Part shown: positions 26,158 through 35,720 of the stretch, piece after piece | Position numbering within the stretch: position 1 is the first letter of the stretch | Layout: every line of letters starts with the position of its first letter | Origin: Methylocystis sp. Sn-Cys | Lineage (GTDB): Bacteria; Pseudomonadota; Alphaproteobacteria; Rhizobiales; Beijerinckiaceae | Assembly: GCF_016745395.1 (NCBI RefSeq) | Contig: NZ_JAERVJ010000004.1 | Span: forward strand, 176,369-240,368 | DNA length: 64,000 nt | Direction: 5' to 3' | Notes under the pieces: generated by a model | What the model was told of the DNA's origin: nothing | The model's database searches: none | What the model saw: only the letters and a program-made list of their open reading frames with translations | Position numbers and translations under genes: made by a program

Positions 26158-26832
26158 TTATTCCGCCTGTCTGACGAAGGTCAGATAGACCGGACGGCGT
26201 CCCGCCGCCATCGCTTTCGCCTCATATTTGGTTTGCGTCCAGCCCTCCCAAGGCGCCCGCCAATCCTGCGCCGTTTCCGCCTGCCAGCGGAAAGCGTCGC
26301 AGACGCGCAGACGCGCCAGCGTCCAGGCCGCGTAATCGTCGATGTCGGTCGCAAAGCGCAGCTCGGCCCCCGGTTGCATGACGCGGGCCAGCCGGGCGAG
26401 ATTCTCGGGCGAGACGAAGCGGCGCTTGCGATGGCGGCGTTTCGGCCAGGGGTCGGGATAGAAGAGATAGACGCGGGAAAGGCTCGCGTCGGGCAACCGG
26501 TCGAGCACCTCGGCGGCGTCGCCCCGATAGAGGCGGACATTGGTCAAGCCGCGCGCCTCTATGCCGGCGAGCAGCTTCGCCATGCCGTTGATGAAAGGCT
26601 CGCAGCCGAAGAAATCCACCTCGGGTTCGCGCGCGGCGGCCTCGATGAGATGCTCGCCGCCGCCGAAGCCGATTTCGAGCCGGGTGTCGCGGCCGGGCCG
26701 CAGGGGGAGGGCGGCGGAGAGGTCGAGCGCGAGCTTTGGCAGGAGATCAGCGATGAGCTCCGATTGATGCTGGCGCAGGGCCTTGCCCTTGGAGCGGCCG
26801 TAGAGGCGACGGTGTGGCGGGTGCTCGTTCAT
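26158..26832 (-). CDS. trmB: tRNA (guanine-46 N7)-methyltransferase
   Basis: A 224-residue SAM-dependent enzyme that makes m7G46 in tRNA variable loops. Motifs: LEIGFGGGEHLIEAAAREPE (SAM site), GCEPFINGMAKLL, YLFYPDPWPKRRHRKRRFVS (signature), and the C-terminal TKYEAKAMAAGRRPVYLTF. The ATG at 26832 gives MNEHPPHRRLYGRSKGKAL. It follows metK at some distance in the miaB-to-trmB conserved neighbourhood. Confidence 0.96.
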   Translation of the reverse strand: MNEHPPHRRLYGRSKGKALRQHQSELIADLLPKLALDLSAALPLRPGRDTRLEIGFGGGEHLIEAAAREPEVDFFGCEPFINGMAKLLAGIEARGLTNVRLYRGDAAEVLDRLPDASLSRVYLFYPDPWPKRRHRKRRFVSPENLARLARVMQPGAELRFATDIDDYAAWTLARLRVCDAFRWQAETAQDWRAPWEGWTQTKYEAKAMAAGRRPVYLTFVRQAE

Positions 26833-26934
26833 GGCGCCGAGATAGCCGCGACAGGCGCGGAAGGGAAGAGCCCGGAAGAAGGCGCGAGAGCTGGGGACGC
26901 TAGGATCTATCGAAAAAAAGCGGCGGAGCCGCGT

Positions 26935-27177
26935 CTATTTTGCGAACTTCATCGCGGCGAAAAGGAACCCTGCGAGCGCGATCTGCGTGACGATGAGCCA
27001 TCTGACGATGTCGACCTTGAGATCGGCGATCGCTTCTTTGAGATCGCTTTTTGTCACGAGCTGAGAAGCGTCTATCTCGCGTAACGCTTCGACCACGCCT
27101 GTGGCTTGCTCCTCGGTGAAGCCGCGTTTTCGCAAAAGCTGTGCGACAGCCAGAGTGTCGATCGTGAAAGCGCTCAT
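26935..27177 (-). CDS. Small coiled-coil membrane protein (DUF1640/CCDC90-like)
   Basis: 80 residues. The N-terminal part (FTIDTLAVAQLLRKRGFTEE, ATGVVEALREID) and the heptad-like KSDLKEAIADLKVDIVRW lead into one C-terminal membrane helix (LIVTQIALAGFLFAAM). This plan fits DUF1640-like proteins, but the protein is shorter than most. It starts at the ATG at 27177; a TTG two codons upstream is possible. Function unknown. Confidence 0.7.
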   Translation of the reverse strand: MSAFTIDTLAVAQLLRKRGFTEEQATGVVEALREIDASQLVTKSDLKEAIADLKVDIVRWLIVTQIALAGFLFAAMKFAK

Positions 27178-27229
27178 AGACAAAGAATAGGTCCAAGGTT
27201 CAAAGCAAGCAATTCTTCTCCGATGGAGA

Positions 27230-27258
27230 AAGGGCCTCTCGCCGATGCGAAAGGCCCC
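27230..27258 (-). terminator. Terminator after metK
   Basis: On the minus strand a GGGGCCTTTCGC-ATCG-GCGAGAGGCCC stem (one G-T pair) is followed by TTTCT. It begins about 10 bases after the metK stop. Confidence 0.7.
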
Positions 27259-27268
27259 TCGTTTCCGG

Positions 27269-28459
27269 TCAGGCGAAATGCGACTTCAACGCATCCACGA
27301 GGTCCGTTTTCTCCCAGGAGAAGCCGCCGTCGGTCTCCGGCGCGCGGCCGAAATGGCCGTAGGAGGAGGTGCGGGCGTAGATCGGACGGTTGAGCTGGAG
27401 ATGCTCGCGAATGCCGCGCGGGGTCAGGCGCATGATCTGCGGCAGAACCGCCTCCAGCTTGTCCTCCGCGACATTGCCCGTGCCATGCAGGTCGACATAG
27501 ATCGACAGCGGCTCGGCGACGCCGATGGCGTAGGCGAGCTGCAGCGTGCAGCGGTCGGCAAGGCCGGCGGCGACGATGTTCTTGGCGAGATAGCGCGCCG
27601 CGTAAGCAGCCGAACGGTCGACCTTCGTCGGATCCTTGCCCGAGAAGGCGCCGCCGCCATGCGGGGCCGCGCCGCCGTAAGTGTCCACGATGATCTTGCG
27701 GCCGGTGAGGCCGGCGTCGCCATCCGGGCCGCCGATGAAGAACTTGCCGGTCGGATTGACGTGCCAGACGGTGTTGTCGGTGATCCAGCCCTGAGGCAGC
27801 GCCTCGCGGATATACGGCTCGGCCAAAGCGCGAACGTCGGCGGGCGAGAGGCTCTCGTCGACATGCTGATGCGAGAGCACGATCTGCGTCGCCTCGACCG
27901 GCTTGCCGTCGACATAGCGCACGGTCACCTGGCTCTTGGCGTCGGGGCCGAGGCCCTTCTCCTTGCCGCTGTGACGCGCATGCGCCAGCTTCTCGAGGAT
28001 CTTGTGCGAATAATAGAGCGGCGCCGGCATCAGATCGGGCGTCTCGCGCACGGCGTAGCCGAACATGATGCCCTGGTCGCCCGCGCCTTCGTCCTTATTG
28101 CCGCTGGCGTCGACGCCCTGGGCGATGTCGACGGATTGCTCGTGCAGCAGGACTTCGACCTTCGCGGTGTTCCAATGAAAACCGTGCTGTTCGTAGCCGA
28201 TCGTGCGGATGGCGTTGCGGGCGATTTCGATGATCCGATCGAAGGGAATATGCGGGCCGCGCACTTCGCCGGCGATCACGACGCGGTTCGTGGTGGCGAG
28301 CGTCTCGGCGGCGACGCGAATGGCGTAAGGGTCGATGCCCGCCTTGGGGCCTTCCCGAAAAAATTCATCGACGATTTCGTCGGAGATGCGGTCGCAGACT
28401 TTGTCCGGGTGGCCTTCGGAAACGGACTCGCTGGTGAAAAGATAATTCTTCCGGGTCAC
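27269..28459 (-). CDS. metK: S-adenosylmethionine synthetase
   Basis: Makes SAM from methionine and ATP. At 396 residues it has normal length. Motifs: [32 protein letters not shown] in the second strand, [39 protein letters not shown] and [21 protein letters not shown] chose the GTG at 28459 because GGAG lies eight bases upstream; a TTG at 28474 would add five residues. I looked for a SAM riboswitch in the 140-base leader and saw none. Confidence 0.97.
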   Translation of the reverse strand: MTRKNYLFTSESVSEGHPDKVCDRISDEIVDEFFREGPKAGIDPYAIRVAAETLATTNRVVIAGEVRGPHIPFDRIIEIARNAIRTIGYEQHGFHWNTAKVEVLLHEQSVDIAQGVDASGNKDEGAGDQGIMFGYAVRETPDLMPAPLYYSHKILEKLAHARHSGKEKGLGPDAKSQVTVRYVDGKPVEATQIVLSHQHVDESLSPADVRALAEPYIREALPQGWITDNTVWHVNPTGKFFIGGPDGDAGLTGRKIIVDTYGGAAPHGGGAFSGKDPTKVDRSAAYAARYLAKNIVAAGLADRCTLQLAYAIGVAEPLSIYVDLHGTGNVAEDKLEAVLPQIMRLTPRGIREHLQLNRPIYARTSSYGHFGRAPETDGGFSWEKTDLVDALKSHFA

Positions 28460-28601
28460 TTCAGAATCTCCCAATGGCCGCCAGCGCCCGATCCCTCGAC
28501 GCGAAATGATCCGACGGTCTGGCCTTGGTCTGCCAGTCTGCGTTCGTTAGGTCAAGCCAAGTAAGCGGAAATCGTTCGATATAGAGAACTCGCCGGAGCG
28601 C

Positions 28602-29018
28602 TCAGCCTTCGTCCGCGCTGTTGCTATCGGCGAGCGTCGCCACAAGATCGAGCACCCGCTTGCGGATTTTGGGATCCTTGATTCGGGCGAAAGCCCGATT
28701 GAGGTGCAGCCCCTCGGCGGTGGACAGGAAGTCGACGACATATTGGGAGGAGGATTCGGCGAAACCGCCATTCCCCTCGGCTGCCCCGAGTGTGGGCGCG
28801 CCTTCGAAAAAAAACGAGGGGGGAACATTGAGGGTTTTGGAAATTTGTTGTAACCGGCTTGCGCCGATACGATTTAATCCCTTCTCGTATTTTTGGACCT
28901 GCTGAAAGGTTAGGCCCAAGGCTTCGCCCAGCTTTTCCTGACTCATCTTCATCAGGATCCGTTGCATGCGCACCCGGCTGCCGACGTGACGGTCGATGGG
29001 ATCTGGCGTCTTCTTCAC
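28602..29018 (-). CDS. XRE-family helix-turn-helix regulator
   Basis: 138 residues with an N-terminal HTH_3 domain (VGSRVRMQRILMKMSQEKLG, LGLTFQQVQKYEKGLNRIGA, SRLQQISKTLNVPPSFFF) and a conserved C-terminal part (SSQYVVDFLSTAEGLHLNRA, KDPKIRKRVLDLVATLAD). This type lies between lnt and metK throughout Rhizobiales. A GTG start at 29018 is set by GGAGGT eight bases upstream. Targets are unknown. Confidence 0.92.
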   Translation of the reverse strand: MKKTPDPIDRHVGSRVRMQRILMKMSQEKLGEALGLTFQQVQKYEKGLNRIGASRLQQISKTLNVPPSFFFEGAPTLGAAEGNGGFAESSSQYVVDFLSTAEGLHLNRAFARIKDPKIRKRVLDLVATLADSNSADEG

Positions 29019-29218
29019 TTCAACGACCTCCTGCCGCGTTTTAGCCGAACGGCGATCAATTGCAAACAGGCGATCGATTGGGTGCCGAATCCGAACAAAT
29101 AATTCATTTTCTGACGCGTTTTCGTCAGTCCTTCCCGCGCGCCAAGTGCAACATCCGGGCGGACGAATATTTGTAAGCAAACTATTCTAAATGACAACAG
29201 GGGAGCAAAAACGCCCTT

Positions 29219-30853
29219 TTAACGCCGCCAGCGTCCGGTCATAGCGGCGGCCAGCACGAGCGCCCATAGTAACGGGAAGACGATCGTCCCATGCCGCGCA
29301 AACAACGGCTCGGCTATCGCCTTCGGCAGACCTCCGTCAATCAGCCCTTCTTCGCCCAGCGGGAGCGAATCGACGGTCCGGCCGTACGGGTCGACGATCG
29401 CCGAAATGCCGGTGTTGGCGACGCGAACCAGAGGAAGCCCTTCCTCTATGGCGCGCAGGCGGGCTTGGGCGAAATGTTGATAAGGCCCGGGCGTCTTGCC
29501 GAACCAGCCGTCATTGGTGACGTTGAGAAGCAATTGCGGGCGTTTGCCCTCCTTGTCTCTGGCCGTCGCCTCGCCTGGGAAGACCGCCTCGTAGCAGACA
29601 AGCGGCGCCATCGGCGGCAGGCCAGGCGCCGCGAGCGTGCGCGGGCCCTGTCCCTGGTCCCATGTGCCTGGAACCAGATGCGAGACGCCGAGCGGCCGCA
29701 GCAATGCTTCGAGCGGCAAATATTCGCCAAAGGGGACCAGATGCATCTTGTCGTAGAAAGCGAGTATCCGGCCGCCCTGCAAGACTTCGATGGAATTGAA
29801 AATCTTCCCGCGTTTGCCGCCGCCGTCGCTCTCGATGCGCGCCGCGCCCGTGATCAGCACCTTGCCCTGCAGGGCGTGGGCGATGGCTGCGAGCGCCTGC
29901 GGCTCGCGCGACAGAATGTAGGGGAAGGCCGACTCCGGCCAGATGAGATGGGTGACGTCGGAAACGCCCGTGCGCTCGGGGCCGGTCGCGCGGTCGGAAA
30001 GCCCGAGATAATGTCTCAGGATGTCCTGTCCGTTCTCGGGGCGGAATTTGGCGTCCTGCGGCAGATTGGGCTGCATGAGCCGCAGCTTGACCCCCTCGAC
30101 ATATTCCGTCTCGCTTCTTGCGAGCCTTAACGCGCCATAGGCCGAGAGCGCGAACAGCAGGAGAGCGGCCGACCAGGCGGCGGCGTTGGAGAGAAAGCGT
30201 TCGCCGGGGCGCCGATCGACGATGGTGGCCGGCGCCGCGAAGATCACAATCGCGAAGAGGTCGAGGCCGTTGAGCCCGACGAGCGCGGCCGCCTGTCCGA
30301 TCGGTCCGGCCTGCGCGAGCGCCATGCCGACGTCGTTCCAGGGAAAGCCCGTCAGAATATGCCCGCGCAGCCACTCGGATGCGCCCAGCCCTGCGGCGAG
30401 CGCGAAAATCCTCAGGCTTCCCGACGACCATAAGAGACGCGACAGCGCGAAGCCGAAAGCCGGGAAGAAGGCGAGCGCCGCCGGCAAGCCGATGACGGCA
30501 AGCGGGATCGCCCAGGCGAATTGGTCGGCCTCGACCAGCATGGCCGCGCCGAGCCACCAGAGGCTCGCGAGGAAATAGCCGAAGCCGAGCCACCATCCCG
30601 CCGCCGCGGCGGTCCGGATCGGCGCGAAGCCGAAGCGCCCGCCTTGCGCGGCGGCGCCGTCGATCAGCCACACGGCGGTCGTCAGCGGAATCGCCATGGC
30701 GGGCGCGAAATCGAAGGGCGGCAGAGCCAGCGCGCCGGCGGCGCCCGCGACGAAGGCGATCGCGCGGCGGGTCCAGCCGTCGGCGAGAATGATGCGCTGC
30801 GGGAGAGACGACAACCCAGCCCGAGCGCTCATCAAATCAGCAATTTGCGCCAT
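29219..30853 (-). CDS. lnt: Apolipoprotein N-acyltransferase
   Basis: A 544-residue inner-membrane enzyme that adds the third acyl chain to lipoproteins. About six N-terminal membrane helices are followed by a periplasmic nitrilase-like domain with the catalytic triad in WPESAFPY (Glu), DKMHLVPFGEY (Lys) and VCYEAVFPGE (Cys), then a last helix (IVFPLLWALVLAAAM). The ATG at 30853 has GGGAGA upstream. The related cluster member corC is separated by a repeat-filled gap of 383 bases. Confidence 0.96.
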   Translation of the reverse strand: MAQIADLMSARAGLSSLPQRIILADGWTRRAIAFVAGAAGALALPPFDFAPAMAIPLTTAVWLIDGAAAQGGRFGFAPIRTAAAAGWWLGFGYFLASLWWLGAAMLVEADQFAWAIPLAVIGLPAALAFFPAFGFALSRLLWSSGSLRIFALAAGLGASEWLRGHILTGFPWNDVGMALAQAGPIGQAAALVGLNGLDLFAIVIFAAPATIVDRRPGERFLSNAAAWSAALLLFALSAYGALRLARSETEYVEGVKLRLMQPNLPQDAKFRPENGQDILRHYLGLSDRATGPERTGVSDVTHLIWPESAFPYILSREPQALAAIAHALQGKVLITGAARIESDGGGKRGKIFNSIEVLQGGRILAFYDKMHLVPFGEYLPLEALLRPLGVSHLVPGTWDQGQGPRTLAAPGLPPMAPLVCYEAVFPGEATARDKEGKRPQLLLNVTNDGWFGKTPGPYQHFAQARLRAIEEGLPLVRVANTGISAIVDPYGRTVDSLPLGEEGLIDGGLPKAIAEPLFARHGTIVFPLLWALVLAAAMTGRWRR

Positions 30854-30983
30854 CGGTTTGGAGTCTCCCGCGAATCGTCGGTTCGACTCTAGCGGCTTTC
30901 GAGGCAAGGCAAAGGCCGAGACGCCGGGCGATTGATTTTATTGGCTGACGCCAGAAACGGACCGCTCGCCTTCAGGCGCGCAC

Positions 30984-31205
30984 TGGCGCCATTTCCGTTT
31001 AAACAGCCCGCATTGCCATTTGTCATTCCCCCCGGGCTGAAAGCCCGACCGGAATCCAGAGCAGTAAAGGCGCTGGTTTGCCCAGAGCCCGTCGTTGCGC
31101 GCGAGCGAAGCAATCCAGGGCAGCGATGCGGCCCTGGATTGCTTCGTCGGCTCCGCCTCCTCGCAATGACGGCGTGAACCAATCAAGCGGATCTCGTATG
31201 ATACT
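30984..31205. repeat. Composite MITE-like repeat with nested palindromes (copy E)
   Basis: From the left: CCATTTCCGTTTAAACAGC; a CCGGGCTGAAAGCCCG stem; GGAATCCAGAGC; an 82-base palindrome starting CGTCGTTGCGCG at 31090 and ending CGCAATGACG at 31171; then GAACCAATCAAGCGGATC. A GCGCGCCTGAAGGCGCGC stem follows near 31208. The whole gap 30854-31236 between lnt and corC holds no gene that I can support. Confidence 0.75.
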
Positions 31206-31236
31206 GCGCGCCTGAAGGCGCGCGGTCCATCTGTTC

Positions 31237-32166
31237 TTATGGATGGCGCGCGCGCACCCGGAGCTTTCCGACTCTGCGCGGGTAAGCCTCCACAATCTCG
31301 AATTCGTGAGTTTCGACGGGCGTCGCGATGACCTCGCCGCGCATGGGCACGCGCCCCGCGAGCCAGGCGACAAGTCCGCCGATGGTCGTCACTTCCGCAG
31401 GCGTATCCTCCAGGCGGAAATCGACTCCGAGGCGATCGGTGACCTCGTCGAGATCGGCGCGGGCGTCGACGAGGAAATCGCCATTGTCGAGCTCCTCGAT
31501 CTCCGGGGGCTCGGCGACGTCGTGCTCGTCCTCGATGTCGCCGACGATCATTTCCATAATGTCTTCGATGGTGACGAGACCGTCCGTCCCGCCATATTCG
31601 TCGATGACCAAAGCGAGATGGGTGTGCGAGGCCTGCATGCGAACGAGCAGATCGAGCGCTGGCATGGAGCGGGGCACGAACAGCACGGGCTTGAGCAGAT
31701 TGGCCCGAGACAGCGGCGTGTCGAAGTCGACCTTGGGCGTCGCCGCGCCATCGGCGCTTGCGTGTTTCTCGGCGCAAACCGCAAAGTAATTCACGAAGTC
31801 GCGGATGTGGATCATGCCGCGTGGATCGTCGAGCGTCTCGATATAAACAGGCAGGCGCGAATGGCCCGCGTCGCGGAAAATATGCAGCGCCTCACGCAGC
31901 GTCGAATCCTGCGAGAGGGCGACAATGTCGGCGCGCGGGATCATGGCGTCCTCGACGCGCAGATCGTGCAGGCCCAGCACATTTTTCAGCAGCGCGCGCT
32001 CGTGCGGCGTGACGTCGCCGGCGGTCTCCTCCAGCGCGTCCTCGATGTCCTCGCGGACGGAGGCTGGCGAAAGGCCCAGCAATCCGCGCAGGCGGTCCAA
32101 GAGCGTCAGCCGCGTCTCGTGCCTGCGACTTAAAGGCTCTTCGCCATTTTCAGATCGTATCGACAT
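31237..32166 (-). CDS. CorC/TlyC-like CBS-domain protein (hemolysin family)
   Basis: 309 residues. Two CBS domains (DLRVEDAMIPRADIVALSQD and DEYGGTDGLVTIEDIMEMIV) are followed by a CorC_HlyC (transporter-associated) domain (LPVYIETLDDPRGMIHIRDF belongs to CBS; VDARADLDEVTDRLGVDFRL, EVTTIGGLVAWLAGRVPMRG to the end domain). CorC-type proteins without membrane domain are linked to Mg/Co efflux and nucleotide sensing. The start overlaps the ybeY stop by 17 bases. Confidence 0.92.
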   Translation of the reverse strand: MSIRSENGEEPLSRRHETRLTLLDRLRGLLGLSPASVREDIEDALEETAGDVTPHERALLKNVLGLHDLRVEDAMIPRADIVALSQDSTLREALHIFRDAGHSRLPVYIETLDDPRGMIHIRDFVNYFAVCAEKHASADGAATPKVDFDTPLSRANLLKPVLFVPRSMPALDLLVRMQASHTHLALVIDEYGGTDGLVTIEDIMEMIVGDIEDEHDVAEPPEIEELDNGDFLVDARADLDEVTDRLGVDFRLEDTPAEVTTIGGLVAWLAGRVPMRGEVIATPVETHEFEIVEAYPRRVGKLRVRARHP

Positions 32167-32677
32167 GACCTTCGTTCAGTTCGCCCGCTTCATCCTCTTC
32201 GCCGGCCGCCTCGCCGGCGTAGGGGTCGCGCAAGCCCAACCGCGACGCGATCCGTCTTTCGAGGCTCTCCATTTCGTCGGCCTCGGCGGCAGTCTCGTGA
32301 TCATAACCGATCAGATGCAGAAATCCATGGATGACCATATGGGCCGTATGTTCACGCAATGTTTTTTCCTGCTCCTCGGCCTCCCGCGCCACGGTTTCGA
32401 AGGCGATCACAATGTCGCCGAGGAGCGGACGTGCGGAGAGGGGCCCCGGCGTCGGGAAGGAGAGCACGTTGGTCGGCTTGTCCTTGCCGCGCCACTCGGC
32501 GTTGAGCTCGTGGATCTCAGCATCGTCGCAAAATGTGACGCTGATTTCACAGCCCTCGACCAGTCGCGCGCCGCTCTCGGAGAGGCTCGCCCCGACGCAG
32601 TCGCGGGTGAGCGTATCGAGACCGTCGAAGCCCTCCCATGCGTCGGCGGAGACGTTGACGTCGATCTCTATATTCAT
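32150..32677 (-). CDS. ybeY: Endoribonuclease YbeY, rRNA maturation factor
   Basis: 175 residues. A zinc-dependent single-strand RNase that helps process 16S rRNA 3' ends and quality control of ribosomes. The metal motif is HMVIHGFLHLIGYDHE (three His). The conserved EWRGKDKPTNVLSFP is also present. The ATG overlaps the phoH stop (ATGA) in the miaB-phoH-ybeY-corC operon. Confidence 0.96.
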   Translation of the reverse strand: MNIEIDVNVSADAWEGFDGLDTLTRDCVGASLSESGARLVEGCEISVTFCDDAEIHELNAEWRGKDKPTNVLSFPTPGPLSARPLLGDIVIAFETVAREAEEQEKTLREHTAHMVIHGFLHLIGYDHETAAEADEMESLERRIASRLGLRDPYAGEAAGEEDEAGELNEGHVDTI

Positions 32678-33708
32678 ATGTCTCGCGGCTTGTTTTTGGC
32701 GCGGGCGGCGCGGTCATAGGCGCCCACGATCTGGCGCACGAGATCGTGGCGCACCACGTCGCCTTCGGAGAAGCGCACGCGGCCGACGCTGTCGATATCA
32801 GAGAGCAGAGAAATCGCCTCCGACAATCCGGAGACTTGGCCGGGCGGCAGGTCGGTCTGCGACGGATCGCCCGTGACGATCATGCGCGAGCCCTCGCCGA
32901 GGCGGGTGAGGAACATTTTCATCTGCATGGAGGTCGCGTTCTGCGCCTCGTCGAGGAGGATGCAGGCGCGCGCCAGCGTGCGGCCGCGCATGAAGGCGAG
33001 CGGCGCCACCTCGATGATGCCGGTCTGCATGCCGCGCTCGACCATGCGCGAATCCATGAAGTCGTGCAGCGCGTCGTAGATCGGGCGCAGATAAGGATCG
33101 ACCTTCTCGCGCATGTCGCCGGGGAGGAACCCCAGCCGCTCGCCGGCTTCGACCGCCGGTCGCGAGAGGATGAGCCGCTCGACCGCGCCTTGCTCCATGA
33201 GCTGCACGGCGTGGCCGACCGCGAGCCAGGTTTTGCCGGTGCCCGCCGGGCCTTCGCCGAAGACCAGCTCGTAGCGCTTCATGGCGCGCAAATATTGGTC
33301 CTGCGCCGCGTTGCGGGCGCGCACCAGACCGCGTTTGCGGGTGATGAGCTGCTCGAAAGCGCCGCGCGCCGGCTCCGCGTCAGGGAAGAGGTTGCGCTGA
33401 CGCGCCGTTTCTTCGATCGCGCCGTCGACGTCGCCGAGCGCAATGGTCTGTCCCTTGGCGATGCGCTCGTAGAGCGCCTCGAGGACGCGTCGCGCATGTT
33501 CGCAGGCTTCCGCCTTGCCCTTGAGCGTGACGTGATTGCCGTTGGCGAAAGAGGCAATTTTCAGCCGGCGCTCGATCTTGGCGAGATTCTGGTCGTAATG
33601 GCCAAAGACGAGGGAGGCATATTTATTGTTTTCGAAGGCCAGCGTGATTTCCGCATCGGGCTCGGCCGGTTCGTCCCGGCGAAGCCGCACATCGCCAATC
33701 GTTGTCAA
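32674..33708 (-). CDS. phoH: PhoH-like ATPase
   Basis: 344 residues: an N-terminal KH-like region ([20 protein letters not shown]) then the PhoH NTPase with Walker [36 protein letters not shown] segment, Walker [13 protein letters not shown] and sensor [12 protein letters not shown]. The true start appears to be TTG at 33708, with GAGGAGG upstream; it overlaps the miaB stop (TTGA). PhoH-like proteins are predicted RNA helicases or ribosome-linked ATPases, in keeping with ybeY next door. Confidence 0.95.
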   Translation of the reverse strand: MTTIGDVRLRRDEPAEPDAEITLAFENNKYASLVFGHYDQNLAKIERRLKIASFANGNHVTLKGKAEACEHARRVLEALYERIAKGQTIALGDVDGAIEETARQRNLFPDAEPARGAFEQLITRKRGLVRARNAAQDQYLRAMKRYELVFGEGPAGTGKTWLAVGHAVQLMEQGAVERLILSRPAVEAGERLGFLPGDMREKVDPYLRPIYDALHDFMDSRMVERGMQTGIIEVAPLAFMRGRTLARACILLDEAQNATSMQMKMFLTRLGEGSRMIVTGDPSQTDLPPGQVSGLSEAISLLSDIDSVGRVRFSEGDVVRHDLVRQIVGAYDRAARAKNKPRDI

Positions 33709-35180
33709 GCCTTCGCCTCCTCGCCCGCGCTCACAAGTCTGCCCGCCAGCGAATTTGAGCCCGCCGCGACGATTGCGACTCGGCCCACTTCGCCGATCAT
33801 GTCAGCGGGGCCGCTGACATGCACAGCTTGCATATAGGGACTTTTGCCACCGATTTGACCCTCGTGGCGGCCCGGTTTTTCGAACAGCACGTCGATCGTT
33901 TTGCCGACCGTCGCTGCGTTGAACGCCTGACGCTGTTCTTCGAGCAGCGCCTGAAGCGCGGCGAGACGCGCGCGCTTGACCTCTTCATCGATTTGGTCCG
34001 CGCGTTCCGCGCCGGGCGTGCCGGGGCGGGGGGAGTATTTGAAGGAGAAGCTCGATGCGAAGCCGGCTTCCCGCACGAGCGCCATAGTGGCTTCGAAATC
34101 TTCGTCCGTCTCGCCCGGGAAGCCGACGATGAAATCGGACGACATTGCCACATCCGGCCGCGCCCTGCGCAGACGGGCGATGATGTCGAGATAGTCGGCA
34201 ACCGTATGCTTGCGGTTCATGGCTTTGAGCACGCGGTCCGAGCCCGACTGCACGGGCAGATGGACAAAGGGCATAAGCTTTGGAATCGCCTCATGCGCGT
34301 CAATCAAATCCTGCGCCATGTCGACAGGATGACTGGTGGTGTAGCGCAGGCGCTTTATCCCCTGCATTTCTGCAAGGCGCCCCAGCAGGCTGGCGAGGCT
34401 CCACTCGACGCCCTTTTCATCCACGCCGCAATAGGCGTTGACGTTCTGCCCGATGAGCGTGATCTCGCGCACCCCGGCGTCGACGAGGCGTCTGGTCTCG
34501 GCGACGATGTCGGCCACGGGCCGGGAGACTTCCGCGCCGCGCGTGTAGGGAACCACGCAGAAGGAACAGAATTTATCGCAACCCTCCTGCACCGTGACGA
34601 AGGCGGAGACGCCGCGGGCGCGGATTTGCGCGCGGCTCGGCTGGGGCAGGGCGTCGAATTTATCTTCGACGGCGAATTCGGTGTCGGTGAGGCGTTGGCC
34701 GCCCTTTGCCTGTTTCAACAGATCGGGCAGGCGGTGGTAGCTCTGCGGGCCGACGACAAGATCGACCGCGCGCTGGCGCCTCAAGACCTCCTCGCCCTCG
34801 GCCTGCGCCACGCAGCCGGCGACGACGATCTTCATCTCGCGTCCGGAGGCCTCGCGTTCGCGCTTTTCGAGGGCGAGCTTGCCGAGCTCGGAGTAGATTT
34901 TCTCGGCCGCTTTCTCGCGGATATGGCAGGTATTGAGGATGACGAGATCGGCTTCGGCTTCGTCCGCGGTCTCGGCGTAGCCCTCGCGGCCAAGCAAATC
35001 CGCCATGCGCGTCGCGTCATAGACGTTCATCTGGCAGCCGTAGGACTTGACCAGAACCTTGCCGCCCTCCGAAGGCGCCGACTCGGGCGCGGGCGACGGC
35101 AGCTCGGACGCGTTCTGAACCCGGGTGGAAATCTTGTCTGCTCCTTGGAGAGAGATCGTGCGACTCTCGGCTAGCCCCAT
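33705..35180 (-). CDS. miaB: tRNA-2-methylthio-N6-dimethylallyladenosine synthase
   Basis: A 491-residue radical-SAM methylthiotransferase that thiomethylates A37 of tRNAs reading UNN codons. The N-terminal UPF0004 domain has the auxiliary cluster cysteines ([44 protein letters not shown]); the radical-SAM CxxxCxxC is [15 protein letters not shown]; a TRAM domain closes the protein ([20 protein letters not shown]). About 35 N-terminal residues before [10 protein letters not shown] are not conserved, so the start may be further in. First gene of the miaB operon. Confidence 0.95.
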   Translation of the reverse strand: MGLAESRTISLQGADKISTRVQNASELPSPAPESAPSEGGKVLVKSYGCQMNVYDATRMADLLGREGYAETADEAEADLVILNTCHIREKAAEKIYSELGKLALEKREREASGREMKIVVAGCVAQAEGEEVLRRQRAVDLVVGPQSYHRLPDLLKQAKGGQRLTDTEFAVEDKFDALPQPSRAQIRARGVSAFVTVQEGCDKFCSFCVVPYTRGAEVSRPVADIVAETRRLVDAGVREITLIGQNVNAYCGVDEKGVEWSLASLLGRLAEMQGIKRLRYTTSHPVDMAQDLIDAHEAIPKLMPFVHLPVQSGSDRVLKAMNRKHTVADYLDIIARLRRARPDVAMSSDFIVGFPGETDEDFEATMALVREAGFASSFSFKYSPRPGTPGAERADQIDEEVKRARLAALQALLEEQRQAFNAATVGKTIDVLFEKPGRHEGQIGGKSPYMQAVHVSGPADMIGEVGRVAIVAAGSNSLAGRLVSAGEEAKA

Positions 35181-35242
35181 TATAGGCGTTTTTCCAGGGC
35201 GCGCCGACTCGAATTATTTGGTCCGGCTCGAGAGGCGACGTC

Positions 35243-35488
35243 TCACTCTTCGCCTGCAAACATGCCCTCGATCTCCGAGGCGCCCATAGTATCGAAGTCG
35301 TCGGGGACTGAAATTCTCCCGGCGAGAAAACCAAGCCGCCGATCCTTTTTCTTCTCGGGCGCGCCGAGCGCGGTCACTTTGACCATCGGCTTTCCGGCCT
35401 TGGCGATGACGAAGGGCTCTCCTTTCGCGGCTTCCGCGACAAGGCGCGAAAGCTGTTTTTTGGCCTCTTGGATGTCGACAATACGCAT
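35243..35488 (-). CDS. Solitary Phd/YefM-type antitoxin
   Basis: 81 residues with the Phd/VapB-like fold: MRIVDIQEAKKQLSRLVAEA, KGEPFVIAKAGKPMVKVTAL. The C-terminal part (RLGFLAGRISVPDDFDTMGA, SEIEGMFAGEE) is the usual toxin-binding tail. Normally a PIN-domain VapC gene overlaps or follows it. Here only 62 bases remain before miaB, with no toxin, so it is an orphan. It might protect against toxins elsewhere or be a remnant. Confidence 0.88.
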   Translation of the reverse strand: MRIVDIQEAKKQLSRLVAEAAKGEPFVIAKAGKPMVKVTALGAPEKKKDRRLGFLAGRISVPDDFDTMGASEIEGMFAGEE

Positions 35489-35570
35489 GGGGGTCGAGCC
35501 TAGCCGGCTTGGTTGAGTTAGACTACGTCGGGCAATCAAGGTGAGCCATCTGGCGTTATTAGCCCCCATA

Positions 35571-35698
35571 CCTCCCCTTTACGGGGAGGTCGGCGGCCGA
35601 AGGCCGCCGGGTGGGGTCCGCGCCGCTACGACAGCGTTGGGGCTTTACCCCACCCGACCCCGCTTTCGCGGGGCCAGCCTCCCCGTAAAGGGGAGGGA
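35571..35698. repeat. REPIN-like inverted pair without inserted gene
   Basis: CCTCCCCTTTACGGGGAGG and a mirrored CCTCCCCGTAAAGGGGAGG flank inner arms GGGTGGGG and CCCCACCC. The spacer is about 30 bases. Compare the DUF559-bracketing elements at 52687-52872 and 53257-53430, made of the same words in another order. Confidence 0.85.
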
Positions 35699-35720
35699 TA
35701 AGCTCACCCCCGGCGCCCTC

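Noticed and set aside
28460..28601. Possible SAM riboswitch before metK
   Set aside because: I compared the 140-base leader by eye with the SAM-II form and saw no matching core or pseudoknot pairing.
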